Positions 6,697-14,316 of a stretch of DNA of 25,181 bases are shown here, piece by piece. Both the position numbers and the translations under genes were made by a program. The notes below the pieces were generated by a model. The model had not been told where the DNA came from and made no database searches. It saw only the letters and a program-made list of their open reading frames with translations. The first letter of the stretch is position 1. The number at the start of each line of letters is the position of its first letter. Source of the stretch: a virus; the IMG/VR virus record IMGVR_UViG_3300030406_005449, positions 1 through 25,181 of that record; one strand, 5' to 3'.

Positions 6697-7748
6697 TGCA
6701 AGGACTCCTTAGCGAGTTGCCTCGCATACTGTTCTGGGGTTAAACCCAATCTCTTAGCGAGGGAGAGTTGGGTGGACGTTAGCCGTACTTTGCGCGGTTT
6801 AGTACCGTTGCTCCTTGCGGAGGGTGCTACCACCGTCGAGGGTTGATTGTCAGTCACGGTTGCGCCACGTCCATCTGGATCGCCTTCATCCTGCCAATCA
6901 TATTCTGGGAAAGCGTTTCTTAAACGCTTGTCAATCTGTCGAAAGTATTCGTTGCTGTTAGGCTGTATACCTTTCTTGATTAACGAGGCATGAGTCCCGT
7001 AAGCGAGACTTGTCATCTCCTCGTAACCATCTTGCATAAACCAAGGGTTTTTGTTGGCCCAATCCTGGGCTTCCGGGTCTACCTGCCTTGGTTGTTGCTG
7101 TTGTGCCACACTTTGAGCTGCTTCATTTGCAATTCTTTGTTGATAAAACTGCTGTTCTTGCTGCTCTCTTTGCGCTTGGCTTTGAGCCAGGTTGTTTTCG
7201 TACCTTTCGGCCTCAGACATTTCTGCCTGCGCCCTCATTAAGTTTTCTTGCGAAGATACAACACGATCCGTGTCGCCCTCTTCGTAAGCTTGCTTATAGC
7301 TATTCCTAGCCTCTTGCAAAGCCAACTCAGCTCTTTGTTTAATTTGGGAGACTAAAGCAGCCTCACCACGATTAATTAAAGCTTCGTTTTCTTTGTTTCT
7401 TTGGTTGAGTTGCTCTGCTACACGTACAGCTTCTTCACGCATCTTTTCAGCGGCTTCCCGCTTTCTGCGCTCCTCGTGCTGTTCATACCGCAGCTTGTTG
7501 ATTCTTTTCTGAACCTTCTCGCTGTAACCACTTAGCTCATCATCATCGATGTCATCATCATCAGATGATTCTGCCTTGGGCGGTCTACGATCTAACTCAT
7601 CGCGGTCATCTATGACCTCTAGATCTAACTGGCTGTCTTCATCCAAAACATCGTTGGACTTTTTGCCAATCTGAGTTTTTACACCAAAGAATTTTTCTTC
7701 AGCAGTGTGTGTCTGCTCTTGCTCAGAGTCGTATTCTGCTTCGCTCAT
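6693..7748 (-). CDS. Putative scaffolding protein (351 aa)
   Basis: The product has an acidic N-terminal third, including a poly-Asp/Glu run (SSDDDDIDDDELSG, residues about 61-74), then a long coiled-coil of charged residues and Gln (about 80-220), and a C-terminal LAKRLGLTPEQYARQLAKE helix. A highly charged helical protein encoded just ahead of the capsid gene is the classic profile of an internal scaffold that guides procapsid assembly. No protease signature is visible. It overlaps the GroES-like gene by four bases, so expression is coupled. Function is inferred from composition and order. Confidence 0.8.
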   Translation of the reverse strand: MSEAEYDSEQEQTHTAEEKFFGVKTQIGKKSNDVLDEDSQLDLEVIDDRDELDRRPPKAESSDDDDIDDDELSGYSEKVQKRINKLRYEQHEERRKREAAEKMREEAVRVAEQLNQRNKENEALINRGEAALVSQIKQRAELALQEARNSYKQAYEEGDTDRVVSSQENLMRAQAEMSEAERYENNLAQSQAQREQQEQQFYQQRIANEAAQSVAQQQQPRQVDPEAQDWANKNPWFMQDGYEEMTSLAYGTHASLIKKGIQPNSNEYFRQIDKRLRNAFPEYDWQDEGDPDGRGATVTDNQPSTVVAPSARSNGTKPRKVRLTSTQLSLAKRLGLTPEQYARQLAKESLQ

Positions 7749-8161
7749 ACCTTCAATATACCTCTTGGATCTTCTACGACAGCTTCAACAGAATCGTCGT
7801 TAATCAAACGAAACTCTTTCCCATGCACCTTAAATCGGGTGCCGGAGTAAGATCTCATTAAGATAAAATCACCTTTACGGCAGAAGGGGCCAGTTGGGAA
7901 GCGGTTAGGGTCTTTATAAGCGTCGTCTCCTAGTTTTAGAACTAGGCCAACAATAGACCCCACCTCTTCGTCATTCAGAGTTTTGGCAGACTTGAGAATG
8001 CCTCCCTCCGTCATTTCATCTGGCTCAAATAGAGCGATTAACAGTTTGTAACCTTTCGGCTGAGGCAACTGTTTAGCCTTGCGAGTATTTTCATCCTCGT
8101 TGTCTGCGTTTATTGAAACATCAACTGCTCCAACTTCGCCTTTTGCTAATGCTTCTGACAT
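7745..8161 (-). CDS. Phage GroES-like co-chaperonin (138 aa)
   Basis: The core from residue 36 reads KGYKLLIALFEPDEMTEGGI, then a mobile-loop-like SAKTLNDEEVGSIVGLV, LGDDAYKD, and KGDFILMRSYSGTRFKV, followed by EFRLINDDSVEAVV. This is the Cpn10 beta-barrel pattern: the early strand, 'TEGGI' loop that docks on GroEL, and the late SGT..K...E strand. Like T4 gp31, it probably pairs with host GroEL to fold capsid protein. The residues around the GroEL-binding loop end in GGILKS, close to bacterial GroES GGIVLT. No phage GroEL is in the window. Ribosome site AGGAAG stands seven bases before ATG 8161. It precedes the scaffold. Confidence 0.85.
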   Translation of the reverse strand: MSEALAKGEVGAVDVSINADNEDENTRKAKQLPQPKGYKLLIALFEPDEMTEGGILKSAKTLNDEEVGSIVGLVLKLGDDAYKDPNRFPTGPFCRKGDFILMRSYSGTRFKVHGKEFRLINDDSVEAVVEDPRGILKV

Positions 8162-8223
8162 TAGTTAACTTCCTTGCACTGGAAAAAAGCGTCCAGAGTC
8201 GCTTGCACTACTTTTCGTAGCGT

Positions 8224-8421
8224 TTATTCAGACTCGAATCTAGCCTTCAAGTCTAAAATTTCTCTCTCTGCGATAGCTAATCCCTCGATAATACCGCATA
8301 GTTTTGTGTAATTACTGTAATCTTTGCAACCACCACCACTAATGTGGTCCGCATACTCGTTCATCTTGTCGCGCAGCTCTTTCTTCAAGTAATCAAATAC
8401 GTTGTCTTCATTACTAGCCAT
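8224..8421 (-). CDS. Small helical conserved phage protein (65 aa)
   Basis: A 65-residue, mostly helical protein: VFDYLKKELRDKMNEYADHI, a GGGCKDY turn, then LCGIIEGLAIAEREILDLKARF. This two-helix layout with a central GGGC is common in phages right after the portal gene; I do not know its function. It overlaps the portal end by eight bases (8414-8421). A 62-base gap with no clear signal separates it from the GroES-like gene. Confidence 0.68.
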   Translation of the reverse strand: MASNEDNVFDYLKKELRDKMNEYADHISGGGCKDYSNYTKLCGIIEGLAIAEREILDLKARFESE

Positions 8422-10855
8422 CTAAAGCATCTTTCGCTATCTGCATACCGGCCTTCAAGCCTTCAATCTGATCAGCAGACTGGTGCTCTGCTATCCTAGC
8501 AGCCAGTTTACCTTCTTCGATATCAAGTTGCTGACGTAATCTTTGCTGATCCAGCTCAACCTTGGCTGCGGCTTTCTGCGTATCAAGCTGCAATCTTCCC
8601 ATTTCTGACTGCATACGACGTTGCGCTTCCATTTCCTTTATCTGCAACTCTTTCTGTTGCATTTGAAGTATAGGATCGTTCATTTGTTCTTGCTGATCCG
8701 CTTGTTGTTGCTCTTGCTGGTTCTTTCCAGACAACTGAGCAGCGGCCATTGCTGCAAGCCTTGATATTCTGAACTCGATATCTTCCGGTAACGGCTCTTC
8801 TGGCCCTGGTAACTCGAAACCAAGCTCCCTTTCGATCTCCATCCTGTACTGGAACGCCAAGTGTTCTTGAATATGGGCGGCCATTGCAGCACCAATAGCG
8901 TCGGCATTGGGACTTTGGGACACCAATCCCATAATCTTCGGATCTTGCATCGCTGACTGGTGAGTCTGTATGTGTGCTTCGTGATCTTGGTAGATAAACG
9001 CTTTTATAGGCTTACCATTGATGACATTCATGTTTTCTGTGACCGGATCAGTCGGATGCTGGTCATCTTCAGTCGGAACAATCTTGTCTGCGTCCCGAAT
9101 ATTCAATATTTCGAGCATTTGGCGGTGCAGAAGCGGCATATCGTACATCTGGGGCGCTTGTTGCGCCAATTGTAGCGCCGATTGGTACTGCATAATGCGT
9201 TGAGCCATCGTTCCAGAGTTAGGATCGCTAACAGGGATGATATCAACCCGGTCATCGAAGTCTTGAGCCACCAATGGCTCCTTATCTTCGTCGTATGGGT
9301 ACGTTTCAGGCCCAAAATCATGCACAACATTTGATAAAAGCCGCAATTCAACCCGCATAGAGGCGTGTAACCGCGCCTGAACCGCGCTCATCACCTTCAT
9401 AGAGCGTTCTAAGATGGCTAACGTGGTGCCAACAGGGGCTTCTGCGTTCATATCCGCAGCTTTTACGTCTGCTGCGGAGGCAAAACGTCGGCCTTCCTCC
9501 ACAATATCGCCCATAAGCTGGTACAAAACGCTGCTTGGCTCTTTGTAAGGCAAGAAACTGATGTTTTCACCAATTGAACCGCCCGGAACATCCACGTCTC
9601 GGAACTCACCCGGCATAATCGGGGTGTCATCACCCTTGATTCGCAGCCCTCGCGCCTTCAATCCACCCGGTAGGTTGGCTAATGTGCCAGCATCGACCAG
9701 TTGACGCAGTAAAGAGGTCGCAGATTTGGCTAATCCACCAATCATGTGGAGCAAACCAAAGCCATAAAACCCTAAACCAGGCATATATTGGTAGTGAACG
9801 AAGTGTTGTCGGCGCATTTTGCGCTCATCATCCTCGTACCAGTTACGCCTGATCGCCAAAATCGTCCCAGAGGACTGTTCAATCGTCACCACATACGGTA
9901 GCTGTATGCCGGTTTCTTCACCTTTTTCTGTATCCTCGAACCCAGGCAGGTCAAGATCGACGTGCATCTCCAGCAACGTGTGCCGGTAGTCCATGTCGTA
10001 GTTTGCTGTATCGCCTGTCAGCTCGTTGTATTTCTTTTCGATCTTGTCGTAATCGGGTGTCGGCGCTGCAAGATCTACGTCCATGTAAAATCCAGAGACC
10101 TGGAGCTTGCGAACCTCATTGGCGCTACGCCGCATCACTTGCGTTGCTCTTTCACAGGTCGCTAGGTCAGAGGCACCATAGCTAACAACAAAATCCTCTG
10201 CCGGAACAAACATACTGCACGGTCTGTCCATGTTCGGATCGAAGTACACCTTGCGGAAAGCTGATCCTGCCAACGGCAAAGAAAACAATAATCTCTCTGT
10301 TTCGGTGCGATATTCTGTCATCCGCTCTGTCAGCAGATAATTCAGGTAATCCTGAACACGATTAGACTGTTCTTCCTTCTCAGCGGTAATAACACCCACA
10401 ACCGCTGTTTTTGCTGGGCCAGAAGCAGGGAACAATTCTTGGATAGATTGAGACTGGAAACGAATAACCGCCTCAGTCAGCAGCGGGTGAAACACACCAC
10501 AGGCACCGTCCCACGGTGTGGTCCTGTCTTCATGCTTTAGCCCCAGCAGATCAAGACCCTGTATGTAGGTCCGTTCCCAATCAGCACGGCTATCTTTGTC
10601 GGCCTTGAACGATCCAATCAACTCAGACGCTATTGCATCTAAATCACCCTCATCGATGTACTCGGCAAGGTTTGCATCGTGAGGCACAGCGCCTTCAGGC
10701 ACCACATCTGGATCAAAGTCGATGATCATGCCGCCGTCTTCCGTTCCAATAGAAACGGCCTCTGGGTTTACGATCTCGATCTCAAGATCAGGCTCGCCTT
10801 CTTCACCAGCAGAAAATAGATTCGCTGGCGGCGATAGTGGTTGGTCTACAGCCAT
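8414..10855 (-). CDS. Portal protein, P22-like long form (813 aa)
   Basis: This 813-residue protein should form the dodecameric ring through which DNA enters and leaves. Landmarks: an acidic N-terminus, DWERTYIQGLDLLGLK near residue 93, TTPWDGACGVFHPLLTEA near 116, GLGFYGFGLLHMIGGLAKS near 355, and LPGGLKARGLRI near 398. These are typical of the large portal proteins of marine podovirus-like phages. The last hundred residues (from about 710) are Gln/Glu-rich and coiled-coil, comparable to the long C-terminal barrel of P22 gp1. It follows the terminase and precedes scaffold and capsid genes. Start ATG 10855 directly after the preceding stop. Confidence 0.87.
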   Translation of the reverse strand: MAVDQPLSPPANLFSAGEEGEPDLEIEIVNPEAVSIGTEDGGMIIDFDPDVVPEGAVPHDANLAEYIDEGDLDAIASELIGSFKADKDSRADWERTYIQGLDLLGLKHEDRTTPWDGACGVFHPLLTEAVIRFQSQSIQELFPASGPAKTAVVGVITAEKEEQSNRVQDYLNYLLTERMTEYRTETERLLFSLPLAGSAFRKVYFDPNMDRPCSMFVPAEDFVVSYGASDLATCERATQVMRRSANEVRKLQVSGFYMDVDLAAPTPDYDKIEKKYNELTGDTANYDMDYRHTLLEMHVDLDLPGFEDTEKGEETGIQLPYVVTIEQSSGTILAIRRNWYEDDERKMRRQHFVHYQYMPGLGFYGFGLLHMIGGLAKSATSLLRQLVDAGTLANLPGGLKARGLRIKGDDTPIMPGEFRDVDVPGGSIGENISFLPYKEPSSVLYQLMGDIVEEGRRFASAADVKAADMNAEAPVGTTLAILERSMKVMSAVQARLHASMRVELRLLSNVVHDFGPETYPYDEDKEPLVAQDFDDRVDIIPVSDPNSGTMAQRIMQYQSALQLAQQAPQMYDMPLLHRQMLEILNIRDADKIVPTEDDQHPTDPVTENMNVINGKPIKAFIYQDHEAHIQTHQSAMQDPKIMGLVSQSPNADAIGAAMAAHIQEHLAFQYRMEIERELGFELPGPEEPLPEDIEFRISRLAAMAAAQLSGKNQQEQQQADQQEQMNDPILQMQQKELQIKEMEAQRRMQSEMGRLQLDTQKAAAKVELDQQRLRQQLDIEEGKLAARIAEHQSADQIEGLKAGMQIAKDALDG

Positions 10856-11134
10856 TTATCCGTTCAGCTTGAACTTTTGTGTACGGGCAGCACCAGAACC
10901 TCTGACAGGCATGTTACCGCCCTCTTTTCTTTGGATAGCGGTAGGACCACCGTTAGCCATCATCTTGGTGCTCATCCTGATTTTGCCGCCTTGCCGCATT
11001 TTGCCTACGCCATCAGCAGCATAAAAGGGCACCATTTGTCCGTCTTTCTCGACCATAGGCAGCTTACCGCCACCCTTGTAACCTTTGGTCTTCATTTTGC
11101 CGCCGCCCATGTAGCCTTTAGTCTTCTTTTTCAT
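10856..11134 (-). CDS. Small Gly/Lys-repeat phage protein (92 aa)
   Basis: I start it at ATG 11134 because GAGG sits six bases upstream; ATG 11137 would leave only three bases and the longer frame from 11161 has no ribosome site. The N-terminus repeats KTKGYMGGGKMKTKGYKGGG, and the rest has more Gly/Lys/Met with short GGK steps and a basic C-terminus. It is reminiscent of small low-complexity, basic proteins seen between terminase and portal in marine phages. Function is unknown. It overlaps the 231-residue gene by 17 bases. Confidence 0.68.
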   Translation of the reverse strand: MKKKTKGYMGGGKMKTKGYKGGGKLPMVEKDGQMVPFYAADGVGKMRQGGKIRMSTKMMANGGPTAIQRKEGGNMPVRGSGAARTQKFKLNG

Positions 11135-11813
11135 CATCGTCCTCGGAATAAAGATTATCAAAGACCTGGTTTACATCCAGCGTGTAATCTAGGTCAGACT
11201 TACTGTAGTGAATGTGTTGCGACGGCCTGAAGTCAGGAGCGCCTTCACCTAGTTCCCACCATGCAGGGTGAGAAACTCGTACACGGTTATTGGGCAGTGC
11301 GACAATGTTTCCTGTCCACTTGCCAGCATCCAGCAGCTCCATCACATGAGACTGCTTGTGTTGTGCCGGATCATCAGCAATCTCATTGTTGGTGTAGTCT
11401 ACCGTAAATAAATACTTTGCCGGGTAAAACTCACCATCGATCTTTGCTATCCAAGGGCACGGCGTACAACGGTCTAAGACGTACACCGAGTGCTCCCTAG
11501 AGCTGCAATCCCAAGGCTGCGCTGCCCAAGTCGGCATCGGTTCAGGCCAAGCATCAAAAGGTGTGTCACCCACCAAGCCTGTGATCGGCATCCTCGCCCA
11601 CATGGCACCACCATGCACATTGGGCATGTCATCATCGTCGTAGCTTTCTGCGCCAGTAAACACCACCTGGAAGCTCAAACTACGGCAAGGCATCGTTGTG
11701 ACGGCAATTGCCATCGCGTGTAGAAACTCACCGTGGTACTTGATGTGGTTGTGCGTATATTCTTTTCGCACCCAGCACTTGAAGTACGGTATGTTGCTTT
11801 GCAAAAAAGCCAT
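11118..11813 (-). CDS. Conserved terL-portal interval protein of unknown function (231 aa)
   Basis: The 231-residue protein has many aromatic and His/Cys residues: NVHGGAMWARMPITGLV near 65, AQPWDCSSREHSVYVLDRC near 98, then FYPAKYLFTVDYTNNEIADD, KWTGNIVALPNNRVRVSHPAWW, and FRPSQHIHYS. These motifs are well conserved in uncultured marine phages, always beside the terminase, and no function is known to me. Invariant-looking Trp, Cys and His residues suggest an enzyme-like or metal-binding fold, but no named family fits. It starts at ATG 11813, sharing one base with the terL stop. Confidence 0.75.
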   Translation of the reverse strand: MAFLQSNIPYFKCWVRKEYTHNHIKYHGEFLHAMAIAVTTMPCRSLSFQVVFTGAESYDDDDMPNVHGGAMWARMPITGLVGDTPFDAWPEPMPTWAAQPWDCSSREHSVYVLDRCTPCPWIAKIDGEFYPAKYLFTVDYTNNEIADDPAQHKQSHVMELLDAGKWTGNIVALPNNRVRVSHPAWWELGEGAPDFRPSQHIHYSKSDLDYTLDVNQVFDNLYSEDDDEKED

Positions 11814-13318
11814 TAATAATAGTTCGCTCTTCTGCTGTAGTGTGGCTCGTCCTCTTCGTCAGTATTGAGCTTGAGGAAGCCGCCCTGGCGGAATCTCAAC
11901 AAAGCCTGCGTCGATGAGTCCACTAGGTCATCATGTTCACCAGCAGGGAAAGCAGCAAACTCTTCGATCACTTCCTCTGCAAATCTTGTCGATGGTGCCC
12001 ACACAATACCTGACGCAAACAGATCTGACACCGCGTTCACCCGGCTAATCTTATCGTTGCCACGAGACGGGGTGTACTCTGCGACAGGTATACCCATTGC
12101 CCGTAGCTCAAAGATCAGTGGTGTACCAGCAGCCTTTGCCTCCACAATCGTGGCATCGGGTTGCCAGTCAACATAAAACTCTTGTGCCGCCTTTTTCAGT
12201 TCAGGGAACTCTAAACGCTCCTTGAAGGCATCTAGCAAGATGATATTCGGTTGAGTGACACCATCGTCATCCGGGCGATAAAACACGCCCCAGGTAGTGC
12301 AAGCAGAGTAGTCAGAGCGTTGCGTCTTGAGAAACGCGGTATCCCATGACTGAATAATAAACTCACAAGGCGGTGGACGCTCTTCTTCCCATTCACGCCA
12401 CCACTCTCGCTTAACTAATGCACCCTCCTCGGAAGTCGGGTTCTGCTGGTACTGGGCGTTCCATTTAGGCGACGGCAGTTCATTACGCAGCGCCGTCAGC
12501 TCTTCCAATGACCAGAACTCCGGCCATAAGGCGTTTCCTGAAGGCATGATCGCTGGAAACTCAATCACCTCCCATTCATCGACACCAACACGTTGAACGG
12601 ATGATTTAATGATCTGTCCAGTCAAATCCCGCTTATGCCAGCGGGTCATCACAACAATGATGGCACCACCCGGTTGTAGTCGTTGTCGCGGTCCTGACGT
12701 GTACCAGTCATACACCCGATCAAAGACACTGGGATCTGCACTCTGGCCTTCCTGCTCAGAATGCGGGTCATCTATGATTAATAGATCGGCACCTTTACCT
12801 GTTACAGCACCACCCACACCAATAGCGAAGTATTCACCATTCCTACTGGTGCTCCATCGCCCAGCAGCCTTGCTATCAGATCGTAACCCCAAATCAGGGA
12901 ACACCGATTTGTAGTCATCACTATCTACGAGGTTTCGCACCTTGCGGCCAAAGCCAACAGATAACTCAGCGGTGTGTGCGGTCTGGATAATCTTTTTGTC
13001 TGGAAACTTACCTAAAAACCAAGCAGGCAACAGATAGGAAGCAAACTCTGATTTGGTATGCCTGGGCGGCATATTCACAATTAATCTTTTGAGTTCACCC
13101 TTCGCCACGCGCTCAAAGGCATCAGCCATGATCTTGTGGTGCCGACCTTCAATAAAAGCAGGCCATACATACTTGGTGAAACCCATGAAGCTTTCACGGG
13201 CAGACTCTTTCTTCTCAGCTTCCTCAAGATCCTCCAACAAGGAAAGGATCTCTTTCTGCTCTTCCAAAGGCATATCAGGAAGGGCTTGCAGTAATCTTGA
13301 GTCAATTCTCTTTGACAA
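11813..13318 (-). CDS. terL: Terminase large subunit (501 aa), TTG start
   Basis: The DNA-packaging motor and nuclease. The ATPase has a Walker A-like PPRHTKS at residues 84-90 and Walker B LLIIDDPH at 179-186. The RNase H-like nuclease shows QSWDTAF (Asp 326), IVEAKAAG (Glu 393) and EHDDLVDS near 461-468, giving the acidic metal-binding set. Length and spacing fit complete terminases. The start is probably TTG 13318, because a stop (TAA) lies two codons upstream and residues 1-15 look coding; ATG 13273 is an alternative. No strong ribosome site is visible. It is the first gene after the 520-base non-coding region. Confidence 0.9.
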   Translation of the reverse strand: MSKRIDSRLLQALPDMPLEEQKEILSLLEDLEEAEKKESARESFMGFTKYVWPAFIEGRHHKIMADAFERVAKGELKRLIVNMPPRHTKSEFASYLLPAWFLGKFPDKKIIQTAHTAELSVGFGRKVRNLVDSDDYKSVFPDLGLRSDSKAAGRWSTSRNGEYFAIGVGGAVTGKGADLLIIDDPHSEQEGQSADPSVFDRVYDWYTSGPRQRLQPGGAIIVVMTRWHKRDLTGQIIKSSVQRVGVDEWEVIEFPAIMPSGNALWPEFWSLEELTALRNELPSPKWNAQYQQNPTSEEGALVKREWWREWEEERPPPCEFIIQSWDTAFLKTQRSDYSACTTWGVFYRPDDDGVTQPNIILLDAFKERLEFPELKKAAQEFYVDWQPDATIVEAKAAGTPLIFELRAMGIPVAEYTPSRGNDKISRVNAVSDLFASGIVWAPSTRFAEEVIEEFAAFPAGEHDDLVDSSTQALLRFRQGGFLKLNTDEEDEPHYSRRANYY

Positions 13319-13405
13319 AACTTATCGTGAGCCTTTCATCGTCAGCCTTCTATCGTAAGCTATCGTTTGTAGCTTTCGTTCGAAGCCTTCTTTTGCCTGC
13401 TTACC

Positions 13406-13429
13406 CGGCCCCGACCCCCCAAGGGGCCG
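13406..13429. other. GC-rich hairpin in the terL leader
   Basis: CGGCCCC and GGGGCCG form a perfect 7-base stem around a 10-base loop. No T-tract follows on either strand, so it is not an ordinary Rho-independent terminator. It separates the two copies of the 14-base leader repeat. Confidence 0.5.
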
Positions 13430-13456
13430 TTCTAAGCCTTCGAGTGATAGCTTTCT

Positions 13457-13472
13457 ATCGTAAGCTTACGAT
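13457..13472. promoter_or_regulatory. Perfect 16-base palindrome (operator candidate)
   Basis: ATCGTAAGCTTACGAT is a perfect inverted repeat and contains the recurrent ATCGTAAG leader motif facing its mirror image. Two motifs in palindromic arrangement about 140 bases before terL look like a dimer-binding operator. Confidence 0.5.
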
Positions 13473-13507
13473 GAACAACTATCGTCTATGTTAGCAGATT
13501 CGTTGAC

Positions 13508-13524
13508 TTGACAAGCTTTGTCAA
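13508..13524. promoter_or_regulatory. TTGACAA/TTGTCAA inverted repeat
   Basis: Perfect 7-base arms flank a 3-base GCT centre, and GTTGAC/GTCAAC (13502-13507, 13520-13525) makes a second nested pair. Both strands carry TTGACA, a sigma-70 -35 sequence, but I could not find a convincing -10 at 16-18 bases on either strand, so I call an operator-like element rather than a promoter. Confidence 0.4.
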
Positions 13525-13748
13525 CCTACACGACAAAAAAATTTATATTTTTTTTAGGGGGCTGGGACTCCTGGCGTAAATTCCTACAAAAAAAGGGGCA
13601 CGTTGTATGTTGTATGTTGTATTAGCCAGAAAAAAGGGGTATTTGTTTGAGCGTTTTACTATGTATATACAGGTGGGTGCGCGTGTGCGTTAGGGGGGTG
13701 TGGGGGTGCAGCCAGGATCGCCTGGTCAGGGAAAAACGTGCGCCTTTA

Positions 13749-13830
13749 TCTAACGGTTGTACTATGTTGTGCGACATTATCTAACCGTTGTACTATGCTG
13801 CTCCCCTTAGTCTAACGGTTGTACTATGTT
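13749..13830. repeat. Three 20-base direct repeats with exact 31-base period
   Basis: Copies at 13749-13768, 13780-13799 and 13811-13830 read TCTAACGGTTGTACTATGTT with two changes in the middle copy. The starts are exactly 31 bases apart (about three helical turns), so bound proteins would line up on one face. The core AAC-N-GTT is a small palindrome whose centre base is G, C, G. They lie just past the end of terS, ahead of terL. A small-terminase binding site (pac or cosB type), iterons, or a promoter array are the options. Confidence 0.75.
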
Positions 13831-13839
13831 AGTCGTCAG

Positions 13840-14316
13840 TCAGTGGAGGGGGTGGTTGTCGTCACTGCTACTACTATCTACCAACTGCACATCTTCTAAT
13901 CGCCGCTGTATCTCTGCTGCGACTTCTTCTGCTGATCGTTCGTTGCTTTCTATCACCTGCTTGTCACTAAACAGCGCCACTGTCCGCCCTAGCAGTTGGG
14001 CAGCCTGAAGCTGGGCAGGTGTTGGTTCTTCTCCAGTGGCTGGGTCAATGCCGTCCTCAGTCCATCGGCGCAGCTTGGCTACCACCAGCTCCCTATCCGT
14101 GACCGCTTTACGAGCTATAGCGCGCTCCTTTTGCCCGATCAGTTGGTCCACCCTACTGGAAACGTACTGGTTCGCCATGAGCTTGCTCGACTCGTTGTGT
14201 ACCGTCTGATCCTTGCCTTTGCTGGAGTATGCCTCACGGTAAGCATCGGCGTACGAGCTACCATTAGCCACGAGGCGGGCGAACGCTTCCTGCTTTGGGG
14301 TTAACTTCTCTGTCAC
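13840..14316 (-). CDS. terS: Terminase small subunit (158 aa)
   Basis: The N-terminal LTPKQEAFARLVANGSSYAD followed by AYREAYSS is the helix-turn-helix entry typical of Terminase_2-type small subunits, which recognise the packaging site and load the large subunit. A central helical oligomerisation part and an acidic/Ser-rich C-terminus follow. I choose GTG 14316 as the start because AGAGG lies eight bases upstream; GTG 14325 would be directly abutting that site. The gene ends ten bases beyond the 31-base repeat array and is transcribed from the divergent gap toward terL. Confidence 0.83.
   Translation of the reverse strand: MTEKLTPKQEAFARLVANGSSYADAYREAYSSKGKDQTVHNESSKLMANQYVSSRVDQLIGQKERAIARKAVTDRELVVAKLRRWTEDGIDPATGEEPTPAQLQAAQLLGRTVALFSDKQVIESNERSAEEVAAEIQRRLEDVQLVDSSSSDDNHPLH

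Larger units (their letters stand above)
13324..13486. repeat. ATCGT/AGCTWTCG motif array in the terL leader
   Basis: ATCGT occurs at 13324, 13338, 13352 and 13362 with 14, 14 and 10 base steps, embedded in degenerate units like TCATCGTCAGCCTT, then again at 13457 and 13481. AGCTATCG (13358-13365) and AGCTTTCG (13371-13378) belong to the same set. A 14-base stretch, TTCTATCGTAAGCT, is exactly repeated at 13348-13361 and 13453-13466. Related motifs recur before the helicase gene. Binding sites for a regulator or replication protein are likely. Confidence 0.6.
13319..13839. other. Non-coding region between terS and terL, rich in repeats
   Basis: About 520 bases carry no credible gene on either strand. 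From left to right it holds a tandem of ATCGT-type motifs (13324-13379), a GC hairpin (13406-13429), a palindrome (13457-13472), a TTGACAA inverted repeat (13508-13524), an A/T tract (13534-13556), AAAAAAGGGG twice (13588-13597 region and 13630-13639), a 7-base tandem TTGTATG (13603-13622), a G-rich stretch (13671-13708), a CCAGG/CCTGG hairpin (13712-13725), and three 31-base-spaced direct repeats (13749-13830). A packaging, replication or control locus is inferred. Confidence 0.75.

Noticed and set aside
13406-13429. Rho-independent terminator before terL
   Set aside because: Stable stem but no T-tract on either strand.
13297-13494. Plus-strand open frame across the terL leader
   Set aside because: It translates the repeat and palindrome region, has no ribosome site and overlaps terL antisense.
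13324-13830. CRISPR array or tRNA cluster in the repeat-rich gap
   Set aside because: Repeats are short and direct with too few copies and no spacer pattern; no cloverleaf can be drawn.
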